From Rhododendron vialii (lineage: Eukaryota > Streptophyta > Magnoliopsida > Ericales > Ericaceae), in contig NC_080567.1 in NCBI RefSeq assembly GCF_030253575.1, forward strand, positions 20,361,001-20,425,000: a DNA stretch of 64,000 nt. The letters are read 5' to 3'. Every line of letters begins with the position of its first letter. Position 1 is the stretch's first letter. Below the pieces are notes generated by a model. It was not told where the DNA came from. It worked only from the letters and a program-made list of their open reading frames with translations, and ran no database searches. This document shows positions 48,658-60,120 of the stretch, one piece after another. The position numbers were made by a program, and so were the translations under genes.

Positions 48658-51600
48658 ATGGAAACCTCCATTGCTTCCTCTCCCTCCATTGGCAAAGAAG
48701 AAGTCTTGAACCCAACATATGAGAGCAATGTGCATTTTGATTGGGGATTGGAAGATTGTGCAATGGAAATGGAAGTTGACAAGGAAGAGGGAGCCATGGA
48801 TGTTGCAGTTTCAGAGCCAAAATCACAGCACGAGGTAACTCATCACTCATAAGCCTGGTTTTGTCCCGACATTATCATATTCTAAAAATTGAAATTACGC
48901 CACAATTTCAAACTCTAGAGTTTGAAAATTGGAAGCAATATCATATTCTAAAACTCGAAATTATGCCAAAATTTCAAACTCTAGAGTTCGAAACTTGTCG
49001 ACAATTATCACTCCTCCATTTTAAATCTGGTTCTGCCACGACATTGTCAGATTATAAAACTTGAAATTAGGCTAACATTTCAAACTCTAGAGTTTGAAAA
49101 TTGCAGATATATCATATTCTAAAACTCGAAATGTTGCCAAAATTTCAAACTCTAGAGTTTGAATTTGTAGACAATGATCACTCTCCCATTTTTAAGCTGG
49201 TTTTGTCCCGATGTGTTCAAATTCTAAAATTCAAAATTATGCTAAATTTGTAAACTCTAAAGTTTGAAACTTATATCATATTCTAAATCTTGAACTTATC
49301 ACAAAATTTCAAACACTAGAGTTCGAGACTTGCTGATAATATCATATTCTAAAACTTGAAATGTTGCCGAACTTTTAAACTTTAGAGTTCGAATATTGTG
49401 CAGAGTGTGTTTAATTGATTTTTCTTTTGGTGTTCTAGGGTGACACTTCAACATTTGGTAGTCATGTAGGACCCGCAACAAATCCTACTCCCACTCCTAC
49501 AATATATGATTATACGGAGCATTTCACAACGGACAAGGTGAGTGTTTCAAACCATGGAGTTTTTTTCATGTTCAACCTTATGGTGCAGGTTATGATTTTT
49601 TTTTTTTTTACTTTTGTACAGGTATTTTTGTCCGAGAAAGAATTGGTAGAGTGGACAAGATCTACGGGTAAACGATACGGCTTTGTCATTATCATTAAGG
49701 CCTCGGAGAAGTTTATTAAGAATCGCAAACCGAGGATGAGGTTTTCATGCGAAAGGAGCGGGAAGTATAGGAAGTTTGTGAAGAAGTATTTGGGGGAGGT
49801 GGTGGCTGTGAAGAAAAGGGCGACGCGTTCCACGGGCACAAAGAAAATTGAATGCCCATTTCTATTGAAAGGTGTAAAGGGCAATGATGGTTGGACTGTC
49901 TCTGTCCATAATGGCACTCACAATCATCCCCCAGCGGTGTACTTGGAGGGGCATTCGTATCCTGGAAGGTTGTCGGCGGAGCAAACTGCCACGTTGGTGG
50001 ATTTGTCAGTCGCTATGGTTAAACCCAAACAAATTCTAAGTCAGTTAAAGGGCAATGATCCTTCGAACGTCACGACAATCAGACATGTGTACAATGCACG
50101 ACATAAGTACCGAGTGATAGAGAAAGCCGGGAGAACTCAAATGCAACATCTAATGGCTCGGCTACAACATTTTAGCTATGTGAATTGGGATCGTTCGAAC
50201 AAGGATGGGAATGTCACAGACTTGTTTTGGGCTCCCCCTTGCGCTGGCGAGATGTTACGTGCTTTCCCTCGAGTGTTAATGATGGATTGCACGTACAAGA
50301 CAAATAGGTACAGGTTTCCATTGCTGCAAATTGTTGGCGTAACATGTACGGAATTGACTTTTAACGTAGCATTTGCTTTCATTGAGTGTGAAAAGGAGGA
50401 AAACTACACTTGGGTGTTAGAGAAGTTAAAGGGAATGATGGATGCTGATGCGCTTCCGGTTGTTATCGTTACGGATAGGGAGTTGGCGCTTATGAATGCC
50501 ATCAGCAGTGTTTTCCCTCATGCTACCAATCTCCTATGTAGGTTTCATATCTCAAAGAACGTCTTAGCTAAGTGTAGGAAGATGTTTGATGACAAGACGT
50601 GGGAGGAGTTTAGTTGTAGCTGGGGCCTAGTTGTCCTTTCAGCGAGTGTTACACAGTATGAGGAGCGCCTTCGTGCTTTGAAGCGTGATTTTCAAATGTT
50701 TCCTGCAGCACTTGATTATGTGGAGAAAAATTGGTTAATACCTTATAAGGAGAGGTTTGTTGGAGCTTGGACGGATAAAGTCATTCATTTTGGTAACCTA
50801 ACAAGTAATAGGTAAATGTTTTATTCGCAATTTAAGCACTTTCTTTTTGCATTTCAAGTAAAATCCATATATGTTATTTGATATGGCTAACGTCTAGATA
50901 TATTTATTTTTTCGTAGGGCGGAGAGTGCACATGCTGCGCTAAAACATCAGCTAGAGCACTCCCAATGTAACTTTGACAATATATGGGAGAAAATGCACC
51001 GACTTATTTTGTTACAAGAAACTGAAGTCAAAGCTTTTTTGGAGAAGAGTCTTACTTCTATCCCACATGAATTTAGGAGTCCTCTATTTGAGATATTGAG
51101 GGGAGTTGTTTCGAAGAATGGCATGACACATGTTCTGGCCGCGTCCCGTCAAGTGGAATGGATTGTGGAATCGAACCATGCGTGCGAGTGTGCTTTGAGG
51201 TACACCCATGGTTTACCTTGGGCTCATGAGATTGCTCCTTACAAGACGAAAAATATCCCCCTACCGCTTGAGTTAATACACGACCATTGGAAGAGGCTGT
51301 CTTTGGTTCCAGCCCAGAATGATGCTTCGTTGGGGGAGACAATGAAGGCTAAGTTTCAGATTTTCTACGATAGATTTGTTAGTGAAAAGCCTGATGTCCA
51401 GCGCCATATGTTCAAAAAGTTCGATGAGGCTATCAATCCGGATTACACTACCCTTGTTGAACCCCAAGAGAAGGCAAAGCCACGCGGTCGCATGTCAACA
51501 AAAGAAAAAAATGCAGCTAAAGTGAAAAATGCAACTAAAGTAAAAAATTCGACAAGTAGGAATCCTTCGGAGTTTGAGCATGTTTTGGCCTCCCTTCAAC

Positions 51601-52373
51601 CCTCCCTTGAAACCCCCAAGGCAGTCAAAGAGAAACCACGGCGCAATCCGAAAGCCAAAGAAAAAGTTACAGCACAAGTTTCAACATGCCACTTCATTGA
51701 TCAATTTCCGAAACCAATAAGACCTTACATTGAATCGGTTAAGGATGTTGAATCTGATGGGAATTGTGGGTTCCGGGCAATATCGGCCTTCATCAATGAA
51801 GATTGCAATGAGCATGAGTGGAAACAGGTAAGAATTGATTTACTAAGAGAGTTGGATGCAAATTTTGACCTGTACGAAAGAGTGGCATTGAGGAGCGGGA
51901 GGGCTTGGGAATTACATTGCATTTTAAATTGGCATGAAAGTCCTGCACCACAGGCTAAGTGGATGACAATGCCGGACATGGGTCACCTCATAGCCTCTAC
52001 TTATAACTGTGTCCTCATCCACTTATCAAAACTACAATGCCTTATGTTCCTTCCCCTTCGATCTAAACCCTTACCCTCCATGAAGCGAAAGGTTATTGCT
52101 ATTGGATTCGTTGATGGGGGACATTTTGTACAGGTACTCAAGTTATTAGTTTATTATTTACACATTTCTATATAACGAATGTTGCTCTTGAAATCCAAGT
52201 TAATGTAATTGTTATACATACCCTCTCATTTGTACATCATGAACCTCTTAAAGTCTAATTAAAATTAATTTTTTTAAAACCTACTATGGCAGGTGTTCCT
52301 TAAAAAGGGTTCCCCCATACCGCCAATAGCTTGCAATTGGACAATCTATCGCGACTCTATAGCAAAAAATTAG
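48658..52373 (+). CDS. MULE transposase with FAR1-type zinc finger, DDE, SWIM-like and OTU domains
   Basis: Exons 48658-48834, 49439-49537, 49622-50811, 50918-52133, 52293-52373; GT/AG junctions keep frame for 920 codons. Domains: acidic N-terminus (1-90); WRKY/GCM1-type zinc finger as in FAR1/FHY3 (about 100-200; C135, C170, H192, H194); MULE DDE core with Asp314 (MDCTYKTNRY), Asp377 (VTDRELALM), the C-x2-H of CRFHI and Glu491 (NRAESAHAAL). A SWIM-like motif follows (CEC...GLPWAH, 578-592) in which the third Cys is Trp. Then a basic linker and an OTU cysteine-protease domain (about 755-900) with the DGNC box (Asp769, Cys772) and GGHFVQV (His891). Expected role: nuclear protein binding the TIRs and cutting the element. 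The OTU domain suggests deubiquitinating activity, by inference. MULE-OTU fusions occur in other plants; function is not established to my knowledge. Start is the first ATG in the leader giving a spliceable frame. Confidence 0.88.
48855..49430. repeat. Higher-order palindromic repeat array in transposase intron 1
   Basis: A ~171-bp unit starting CTGGTT(T/C)TG(T/C)C recurs at 48855, 49027 and 49197. Each is built from two related blocks (TATCATATTCTAAAA...GCCA-AATTTCAAACTCTAGAGTTTGAAA). The 22-bp perfect palindrome TTTCAAAC-TCTAGA-GTTTGAAA occurs at 48906-48927 and 49078-49099, and nearly perfect at 49143. Diverged single units appear again at 52660-53060 and 54820-54960. Confidence 0.8.
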
Positions 52374-52571
52374 GATGTACCATATGTCAAGGCCATTCAA
52401 AAGTTCAAGGAGATCATTGGCAATGACGTTGCAACAAAGGAGGTCATCGATGTGGATTAGGCATTTTTATTTGTCAAATGTATCTTGGACTTTGAGTTGC
52501 TATTTTGTTTTAGAATGGTGATTGGACTTTGGATCCTAATATTTGACAAATTGTAGTTGTACATATTTTGG

Positions 52572-52655
52572 TACTTATGGATGAATGTTGGCAGTCTGAT
52601 ACTTATGGATGAATGTTGGTAGTCTGATACTTATGAATGATTGTTGGCAGTCGGA
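52572..52655 (+). repeat. 28-bp x 3 tandem repeat downstream of the transposase
   Basis: Units 52572-52599, 52600-52627 and 52628-52655 share TACTTATG-ATGA; they lie in the presumed 3' UTR. Confidence 0.85.
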
Positions 52656-53076
52656 CAAAGAACTTTCAGATTGTAGAGTTTGAAAAAATCACTTACAATC
52701 ATACTCTAGTACATGAAATTTGGAAATATTTCAATCTCATGAGATTGAAATTAGTGCAAAATTTCATATTCGTATATAGTTATGGATCCGTCAAAGGAAA
52801 GTTGGAGATATTCAAAATAGACTAGATTGGTAAAATTTATATATTTCAGATTATATAGTTCAATTTCTGGAATTTGAAATGTTGGTATTAATTCATACTC
52901 TACAGTACGAAATTTACTCATATTTGCATATTATAATGTATGAAATTTATGTAATATTTCGAGTTATAGAAATTGAAATTGTGTCGGTAAAGACTGGGTG
53001 GGGTTCAATTTGTAGAATCTGAAACTTTGTCACAACTTCATACTCTAGAGTTTGAAATTTCAAGGATTATCACATT

Positions 53077-53391
53077 CTAATATATGAAGTTGACCATACG
53101 CAAAATCTGAAACTTTGTCACAACCTCATCCTCTTCTGCCTGTGCATCCGGCCTGGCCTCCTCCTGGACCTCCTCCGCCTGTGCATTGTGCCTAGCCTCC
53201 TCCTCCGCCTCTATAGCATTCTCCTCCACCTGTTGCTCTGCCTCAGGCTTGTTCCCCTCCTCCCTGACCTCTCTGACAACCTTCTTCTGCCTCTGTCGTC
53301 GTCCTCTCCCTCCAACTTCTCCAACTTCTGAAGTTAAAGTTTGGTCAGCCTTCCTCTTTCTTGCTGAAATAGTAGGACGAGTCCTCTTCAT
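53077..53391 (-). CDS. Charged minus-strand ORF inside the MULE
   Basis: 104 codons from ATG at 53391. The N-terminus is basic (MKRTRPTISARKRKAD, then RGRRQRQKK), resembling a nuclear localisation signal. The rest is Glu/Ala-rich with imperfect repeats (EEARHNAQAEE, EEARPDAQAEE) likely to be helical. No recognised domain. A plausible acceptor (ATACAG) lies 5 bp before the ATG, and an AAAAG/GTAATT donor-like site lies near 55018 after a Pro/Ser-rich frame (55246-55022), so the ORF may be the second exon of a transcript from the right TIR. It converges on the transposase gene, as mudrB does on mudrA, but I see no sequence relation. It may also be non-coding. Confidence 0.35.
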   Translation of the reverse strand: MKRTRPTISARKRKADQTLTSEVGEVGGRGRRQRQKKVVREVREEGNKPEAEQQVEENAIEAEEEARHNAQAEEVQEEARPDAQAEEDEVVTKFQILRMVNFIY

Positions 53392-55353
53392 TTCCCTGTA
53401 TTCACCAATTCAGAGCAATCAACCTTTAGCACATGGATTCCTCTACATTTTCTGTTAAAAAAATCGATTTTAAACATCTAAAATGATAGAACATCTCACA
53501 TAGTATAAGCAAATAAGACCCATTCTTGAAAAAATATTATAAGAAAGAAACATAGAAAAACCAGTACTCAAGTGGAAAAGACCTTTATTTATTGCCCAAA
53601 AAAATAATTTGCGCATATAAGTGTTATACCATGAAAAGGAAAAAATAAATAATATGAAACTCACAAGCAATATTATTGCCTTCATACCATTAGACTTTGT
53701 ATCTTACTGCTCTATTGTTTACTTTCATTATTCTTTGAATTTCCGAATGTGGATATCGTCTGTGAATCTATCTTACGCACAATGCATTTGTAGATTGCAT
53801 GACGTTGGTGGATTCGTTTGCCTTCTTTGTGTTTTCCCAACCTAGGATGTGTTCTAGGCTTAGACTGAAACCCATGAAAAGTTGGACAGTCACGTAATTT
53901 GTTTCCATAGTGTTTTATCTATCCACTTCGTAGCTGTAATTCTTTCCATCTAATCCATCTTAGGAACTGAATGATGTGGATGACTAGATTGCAACATGTT
54001 TATTTTTTTGCTCTCCATCATAATTCCCGTGCATGACTCACAAGCAACAATTACCAAAATGGTTATTCATTCTATCACTCTCTCAAGCACCATAGTAACT
54101 AGGCTCTTCAACATGCTAACAAAAATTTGAAAAAAGAAAAGACAATAATTGCCTAAGTTAACAGCATTCCATAAGATTTAGGTATTGCTCAAATAGCAAC
54201 AAAGTTGTCAAATAAGTACTTCCAAGACCAAACACAAATGAGTCAAACGACCCAACGTAAGAAATGTAAACTTCCACAATGTGTCTTAGTGTGAGAGAAC
54301 CTTTATATTCCAGATTTGCTCCATGTACAACTTTTAGAGATTGAATGTTTGAACTGGAGAGCAATGGACTAAAGATTAACATGAGAATTGGGTTTTTTCC
54401 CGCCTAAAGGTTTTCACATATAACTACGGATGATTATACAACTAAAGTACCGATCATCATTACTACATTTTTAATCGCAGCAAGATTATCCATTAATGAG
54501 AAACTAACTCCTAAAGTTCGGAACAATGAGCTGCTGAATTACAATTGCTATAGAACCAACGCCTATTCAATAGAGTTATTAAGAAAAACAAACAAAGGTA
54601 GTGATTTTCAATCCCTTATTTGATAAATGCGCTCCGTCCTTTAGCGAAACTCTTTGATAGAAATTAATTGGATCAACTAGTCCTCTTTTCTACATTGGTT
54701 TTTCTCTTAGGAATTTCATCGAACACATGGTGTTCAAAGTTATTTACGGTTGATTAGAAACACATAAAACGAACATAGAGGAACCACTATAATTTTCAAT
54801 CTGTTTCAGATTCAAACATCTCAAATAAATGTAAAAAATCAGATTCTTAAGTTCGAAATCTGTCTCAGAAATCAATTTCAAACATCTGAAATAAATTGAA
54901 AATTTCAAGTTTATATGTCTGAATATGGCACCAGATTTTCGGACTCTAATAATTGAACAGAAAACCTAAAATCAAGTTCTAATATCTGATTGTATCAGTT
55001 AGGGATTCAAAAATTACCTTTTCAAAGAGTTGGGTTGGACGACGGAAGTGATGCCACCGTGGTGATGCTTGCTGATGTGTGGCGGTGGTGGTTCGACAAT
55101 GGAGACAGCAGAGGTAGGGAGGGAGAAGAACAGGGAGAAGGGGGAAGGGAAGTGGTGGTGTTTTGGGTGGGTTTCAAAATTGGAGCGAGGGTTGTGGGTT
55201 TTTCAGAAAACAGAAAGAGGCCGAGAGGGGAATGGAGGGTTTTCAAAAAAAATTGGCCGATGGATTGGGGAGGGATAATTTTGGAAGTTCATGCCTATTT
55301 TGGAGTTGTATGATAACAATTTTTATAAGATTTGTGGTTTAAGTTAGTAAAAT

Positions 55354-55393
55354 GTTACGTGCAGTAAATTCGCACTTGCATTTATAAGCTCTC
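55354..55393 (-). repeat. MULE right terminal inverted repeat
   Basis: Reverse complement starts GAGAGCTTATAAATGC and contains GCGAATTTACTGCA; followed by the target duplicate TTATCTTA. Confidence 0.9.
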
Positions 55394-55531
55394 TTATCTT
55401 AACACTTTAAGTATATAAATTTGTTAAATTAAATGACACCCAAAACGACGTTGCTTGGTCCAAGGAAAAGACCAATCTCCACGGTTCAACGGACCAATTC
55501 CCACCGAAACCCCTCCTTCCCTACTTCTCCA

Positions 55532-55536
55532 ATGGC

Positions 55537-55571
<35 letters not shown>

Positions 55572-55860
55572 CCTTCAAACCACATCCTATCCCCCAATTT
55601 CACTTTCGCCTCCAATCCAAATGTATCCGGTAACTCCTTGCCCAACCCCAAACTCCACAACCGAACGTCGGAGGAGAAAACGTCGTTTCGCTGCGGCCAC
55701 CGCCGCCCCTACCTCGGCATTGCGCCGCGAATCCTCGAGAGGCAAGGCCTGCTACCGCGTGGCTCGGTTCCCATTGCGATGCCGTCTAGTAGTTATGAGA
55801 GCGAATCGCATTCTCGCGAGCCAGAGAAGGTCCAGGGGCGGAGGATTTCGAGGCGGAGAG
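55532..55860 (+). CDS. Candidate first exon of an unidentified gene, frame disturbed at a CT repeat
   Basis: ATGGCGTCC opens at 55532, followed by a (TC)14 array (55541-55568) coding Ser-Leu repeats. In the ATG frame the protein stops after about 33 codons (MASSLSLS... PSFKPHP... CIR), which looks like the start of a plastid transit peptide. In another frame, reached if the array were one CT unit shorter or two longer, the reading continues about 95 codons to an RRISRRRG block at a GTAAGC donor (55861). A TATA-like AGTATATAAAT lies near 55409. I do not recognise the product and found no convincing second exon, so it may be a truncated gene copy. Confidence 0.35.
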
Positions 55861-57765
55861 GTAAGCAAAAGGAATTGTACCTAAACGTGATGATACTGTA
55901 ATCTTCATTTGAACATGTTAAATCGTAATGCATGACGGTTGCATCACGAAGTTGATTCGGTGTGAATATGAAGCACAAAATGTTATCACTATGGTAGAAA
56001 TGAATGGGTAGTTTAACTTTAGTCCCTTTCGACAATGCACCCCACGATCACTCGTGTATCTAACAGTCGTTTTTTTTTGCTGTGTGTTCAATTATGCTAG
56101 AGCTTATCCCACATTGGTTAATTATTACCTCCAAAACTAGTATAAGAGCCCAGACGGCCTATGCACTCATTGGCCAATTGGTTTTGAGTTGGATGTTATT
56201 AGATAGTTTTATCATTAACATGTGCCCCCTATACTACAAAATCGAGGAACTAAAGAGACGTTACACCATGGAAGCATGCCCTGAATCCAAGCCGGAAGGC
56301 ATTGGAGAGGGCATATTAAGGGTAACGAAATTGCAAATTCGTTGACGTGCCCACATTAGTAAAATACTACACTTATCATATATCACAGGTTTGGCCTGCC
56401 AATTGGGCAATTCAAGAATTTTCATAGGTTCACCCAGATTAGGTCTTCTCCAATACATTTTGTGAGGTCATGTTGGAGTTCCATACTTGCCCACAACCTT
56501 TGTTTTGATTGATCTTGTGTTGTCCTATTGTCGGTTTGTTGACTATCTTGTAATGACGTTTAACTCCATTAATTTTCCAGCACAACACCACCATGTTCGG
56601 AACACACAAGTACTGCATAGTGCATACTACAAATTTTGGGAGAGCTTTTCTGTTCATCCTCACCTAAGGCGAGGTTAACCATACGCAAAATTGGTGAGGT
56701 AACAATTAATTTTCCAATAGTGCCTTTCTTCGATGATCACAACCATTAATTTTTAAGAATTGATTTGTTAGGAGAGACCATGCATTATGCAACAATTCTG
56801 CACAATTGGATATCGACGATAAGTACTTGATCGAAAATCTATTCTTTAGTTTAGAACTAAATTAAGTACAAGTGGATTTTTGGAACAAATAATTACCGAT
56901 ATCCTATCGAACTGAATTTATGCATGGTCTCCTAATGGATGAGCTCTTGCAAAATGAATTATTCTGATCATTTTTTAGCGAGACCTGCACTATACTTCAC
57001 AAAATGTGGGTAAGGTTACCCTGCCCTTGGTTAGGTGAACAGAATTACTCTCCAAATTAGTCCTGTTGGATACTGCCTTTTTTTTTTGGGACTCCAGGTT
57101 TTCAAGGGAGGAATAACCCAATTACTAATAACAAAGACTAACAAAGAGGAAGCAAACAATATAAATCTGGGCCAATGAGGAACAAAATTGCTCTAAGGGC
57201 TCTACCAAGACTTTCAAATTGCCAGATAATGCCTTACTCGCAAACCTAATTTATGAGTTAACTAAAAATCATTTAAGTTGTGGTACGATAGTTGTTTTTC
57301 CAACTTTGAAATCATTGTAAGGCACAAGGATTCCAATTACACAGAAGGGGTTAGCACAAAACGACCTTCCCTAATTACCATACTTGGCTATTAAAATTGA
57401 CACGTTCAGCATAAAATCAAAGAAACGGACAGCCATGACCCTAGTAGGGTGTGGGATTTTCTAGAAAGTGATCTCTCTCTCTCTCTGAGTGAGCCATGGC
57501 CACGGTCTCCGACATGTACGGAGTTGGTTGTTCAAGTTGATGAACTACTGGCATATAGAATTAGATATAGTATGAGTATATAACAATGTGAGGAGTGGGC
57601 TTCTGTGCACGTACGGGCTATGAAGTTGAAACTTTCTAATCTACGTCCTCATATAGAAACGTGAGAGACAAAAATATAGCTTTGCTAGATCGAGCTTCTT
57701 TTTTTCAGAGAAATGTTCTTCCAAATCGTAAGAGATGATTCACTAGTAGAATGCGAAATTATATA
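55861..57765. other. Intergenic, no gene seen
   Basis: AT-rich. Similar phrases AGGCGAGGTTAACC (56668) and TTACCCTGCCCTTGGTTAGG (57015) hint at dispersed repeats. Short CT run at 57472-57486. No coding region or RNA gene recognised. Confidence 0.5.
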
Positions 57766-58152
57766 CTCCCTCCGTCCGTGTTTGTTGGTCCACAAACATA
57801 CTTTTCTCTGTCCCTCAATGTTTGTCTAGGTTTGAAAGTCAAAGAATAATTGTGTAACTTTTACTCTTTTACCCTTGGAAATTGTTTTAAATGAATTGTG
57901 GTTGGAGAATGAAATTTCAAATTGATTTGAGTTCCCCACTTCCTGAAATCTGAATTTTTGGCAGCATGTTATAGGAGTTTCAAAATTGGAATGCTCAATT
58001 TTTAGGAGAATGGCGGCAAATTCAAAAGAAAAATGACTTTGATTGGTTGAAGGGTAAAATTGGAAAGAAAAAATTTTCCAAAGCAACCATGATGTTTCCA
58101 AAAAAAAAAGTTGGAATCCCCAAAATGGACTAACAAACACGAACGGAGGGAG
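57766..58152. mobile_element. Stowaway-type MITE
   Basis: Left CTCCCTCCGTCCGTGTTTGTT and right end, reverse complement CTCCCTCCGTTCGTGTTTGTT, are long inverted repeats flanked by TA on both sides (57764-57765, 58153-58154). 387 bp, non-coding. Confidence 0.88.
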
Positions 58153-58160
58153 TAATATTT

Positions 58161-58526
58161 TGTGAAGTGTAGTCCCACATCACTTGGGTACCAAAGTAAT
58201 ATGAAGGATATACGCGTAAGGGCACCCTCACTTCAATAGCTAGCTTTTGGGGTTGAGTTTTACCCAAGACCGTGTAACATGGTATCAAAGCCGGGTATGC
58301 CAAGGATGGGTAGGGTGCGTGTCCTTAGCTTGCATGTGATAGGTGCTGCGGAGTGAGCACGTTGGGCATGAGGGAGGGTGTGAAGCGAAGTCTCACATCG
58401 CTTAGGTACCAAAGTAATATGAAGAATATAAGCATGATATGAAGAATATAAGCATGAGTGCACCCTTACTTCAATAGCTAGCTTTTAGGGTTGAGTTCTA
58501 GTTGTTCTACCCAAGACCGTGTAACA
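58161..58526 (+). mobile_element. Complete TRIM retrotransposon
   Basis: Miniature LTRs 58161-58279 (119 bp) and 58379-58526 (148 bp) start TGTGAAG and end GTGTAACA. The primer-binding-site-like TGGTATCAAAGC is at 58280-58291, and a polypurine GAGGGAGGG precedes the 3' LTR. Target duplication TATTT at 58156-58160 and 58527-58531. The 3' LTR is longer because of an internal duplication (ATGAAGAATATAAGCATGA twice). The interior is about 100 bp and non-coding. Confidence 0.88.
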
Positions 58527-58809
58527 TATTTATTCCCTCTCTACCGTCTTAGCAAAAGCGAGAACATAATTTAGTGATTTGATTGTACATAGATTTTTGT
58601 ATTTTGAGGCTCTGACAGCTATACTCATTAAATGGGATGGTCATTTGAACACCCTCAAGCATAAAGATTGTATTGTGGATGATTTATTTAGAGCTACCTA
58701 CTTAATTGAACTCCTTATCCAAAAACATTATGAACACCCACATCTCTTAAGATAGAAGGGAAAATTCTGCATAAGGCAACATAATGCAATTGGTTCACTG
58801 GACAAATGG

Positions 58810-58810
<1 letters not shown>

Positions 58811-58857
<47 letters not shown>
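58811..58857. repeat. (CT)n microsatellite
   Basis: About 23 CT units. Similar CT runs occur at 60916-60953 and 62103-62157. Confidence 0.95.
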
Positions 58858-58862
<5 letters not shown>

Positions 58863-60112
58863 ATAGATGCTGAAATTCCATCTATCTAAACGAATTTTTC
58901 CTTTTAACTTTTATTCATAATTTGTTAACAATATCGAAACTAGCTACCTATTTTTTGTGTTCAACTGTTCATCTAGCTAAACTATTGCACTATCAATTCA
59001 CAATTTTCCTAAGTATAAAATAATATTCGAAAACAAATGAAATCCTATGTGTTTGTACATTATATGGTGAAAATTTCAATGTCAACACATTATGTAAGAC
59101 TGTTTTATAGGATTTGTAGAACTTAAGTTATTTAATGACCACCCTCATGAAAAATCCTAGAGCCGCCATTGTTTGGAGGTGTGAGTAACAAAGAGTGGTT
59201 TGTTATATGATTTTTGGGAAAGCAAGTAGAGAGGCAAGTTAGTGATGGGATTGTTAAAGTATTGAAGGGCGGCGGCAAAGGTGTCAGTGACTTGTTGAGA
59301 TGACGTTTGTTGATAATGATGGTTCATTGGCTCTTATGTCGGTTTTCAAGGTCTCTATGCAGTCATGTTCAGAAGAGGAAACTAACTTCAACGAGATATT
59401 GTTAAAAGAATTTCAGAAGAGGAAAATATGGACTTGTTGTTTCAGATGTCAACCTTAAGTGATGATATACTCACGATATTAATGTAATACTAATGAAATT
59501 GTCCCAGTTATTCTTTACACCCTCAACTGTTTTAAAAGTGTCGCGGGGGGGGGGGGGGGGGGGGGGGGGGCGGGGGGGGGGGGGGGGGTGATGCCAGTAT
59601 GGATCACCACAATGTCCGTTGGCAATATCTTAATGGAGTGTTCCAATTCGGGAGTTCATTTGGTAATGCCACATTGTTGTGAATTGTGATATATGATGTA
59701 ATCTGATTTTTTGGGCTTTGGGTCTAACTACAGAGTGCGAACTCTTTGAAGACTATGATGAGTGTGGTCCTATTGGTTCTTTGCTTTAAAGGAATGCAAG
59801 TTTTTTAAGAGAAGAGCAATGATGTGAGAAGATTTGTTATCTAGTTTCTTTTTTGGTTCTGATATCTCCTCATTTCAAAGGTAACCAGGGTTCTTGATTG
59901 GTAATGAGTGGAGAGTTATTTGTAGAGCACAGGGATTATTTAGTTTTCTTTTTAGTCGACTTCTTGTCCTTCCCTTTTGTGTTTTCCATGTTTATATTAA
60001 TGAATCTTCCTTTGGCTGATACTTTTTCCCCAAATTCAATTTACAAAAAGAAAACCTCTGACAAATTAGAAGCTATAAGATGAAAAAGTTTATAAAAACT
60101 AGTTACAGTAAA
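58858..60112. other. Intergenic, with a long G tract
   Basis: G26-C-G17 at 59545-59588. No gene recognised elsewhere in the stretch. Confidence 0.6.
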
Positions 60113-60120
60113 GTATCATT

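Larger units (their letters stand above)
48319..55393 (+). mobile_element. Complete Mutator-like element (MULE) with FAR1-MULE-OTU transposase
   Basis: Terminal inverted repeats 48319-48358 and 55354-55393 match at 35 of 40 positions (core GCGAATTTACTGCA). Perfect 8-bp duplication TTATCTTA at 48311-48318 and 55394-55401; MULEs usually give 8-11 bp. Total 7075 bp. It carries a five-exon transposase on the plus strand (48658-52373) and a short charged ORF on the minus strand (53391-53077). Weaker similarity between the two ends continues inward past the 40-bp repeats (CTTATAAAAAT). The intact coding sequence, conserved TIRs and perfect target duplication suggest a relatively recent insertion that could be autonomous. 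Confidence 0.92.

Noticed and set aside
48404-48709. 101-codon frame between the left TIR and the transposase start
   Set aside because: It overlaps the METSIAS start in another frame and lacks domain features; treated as transposase 5' leader.
49538-49621. Starting the transposase upstream in the same frame at 49538
   Set aside because: This stretch is the second intron (GTGAGT...TTGTACAG); the exons before it splice in phase.
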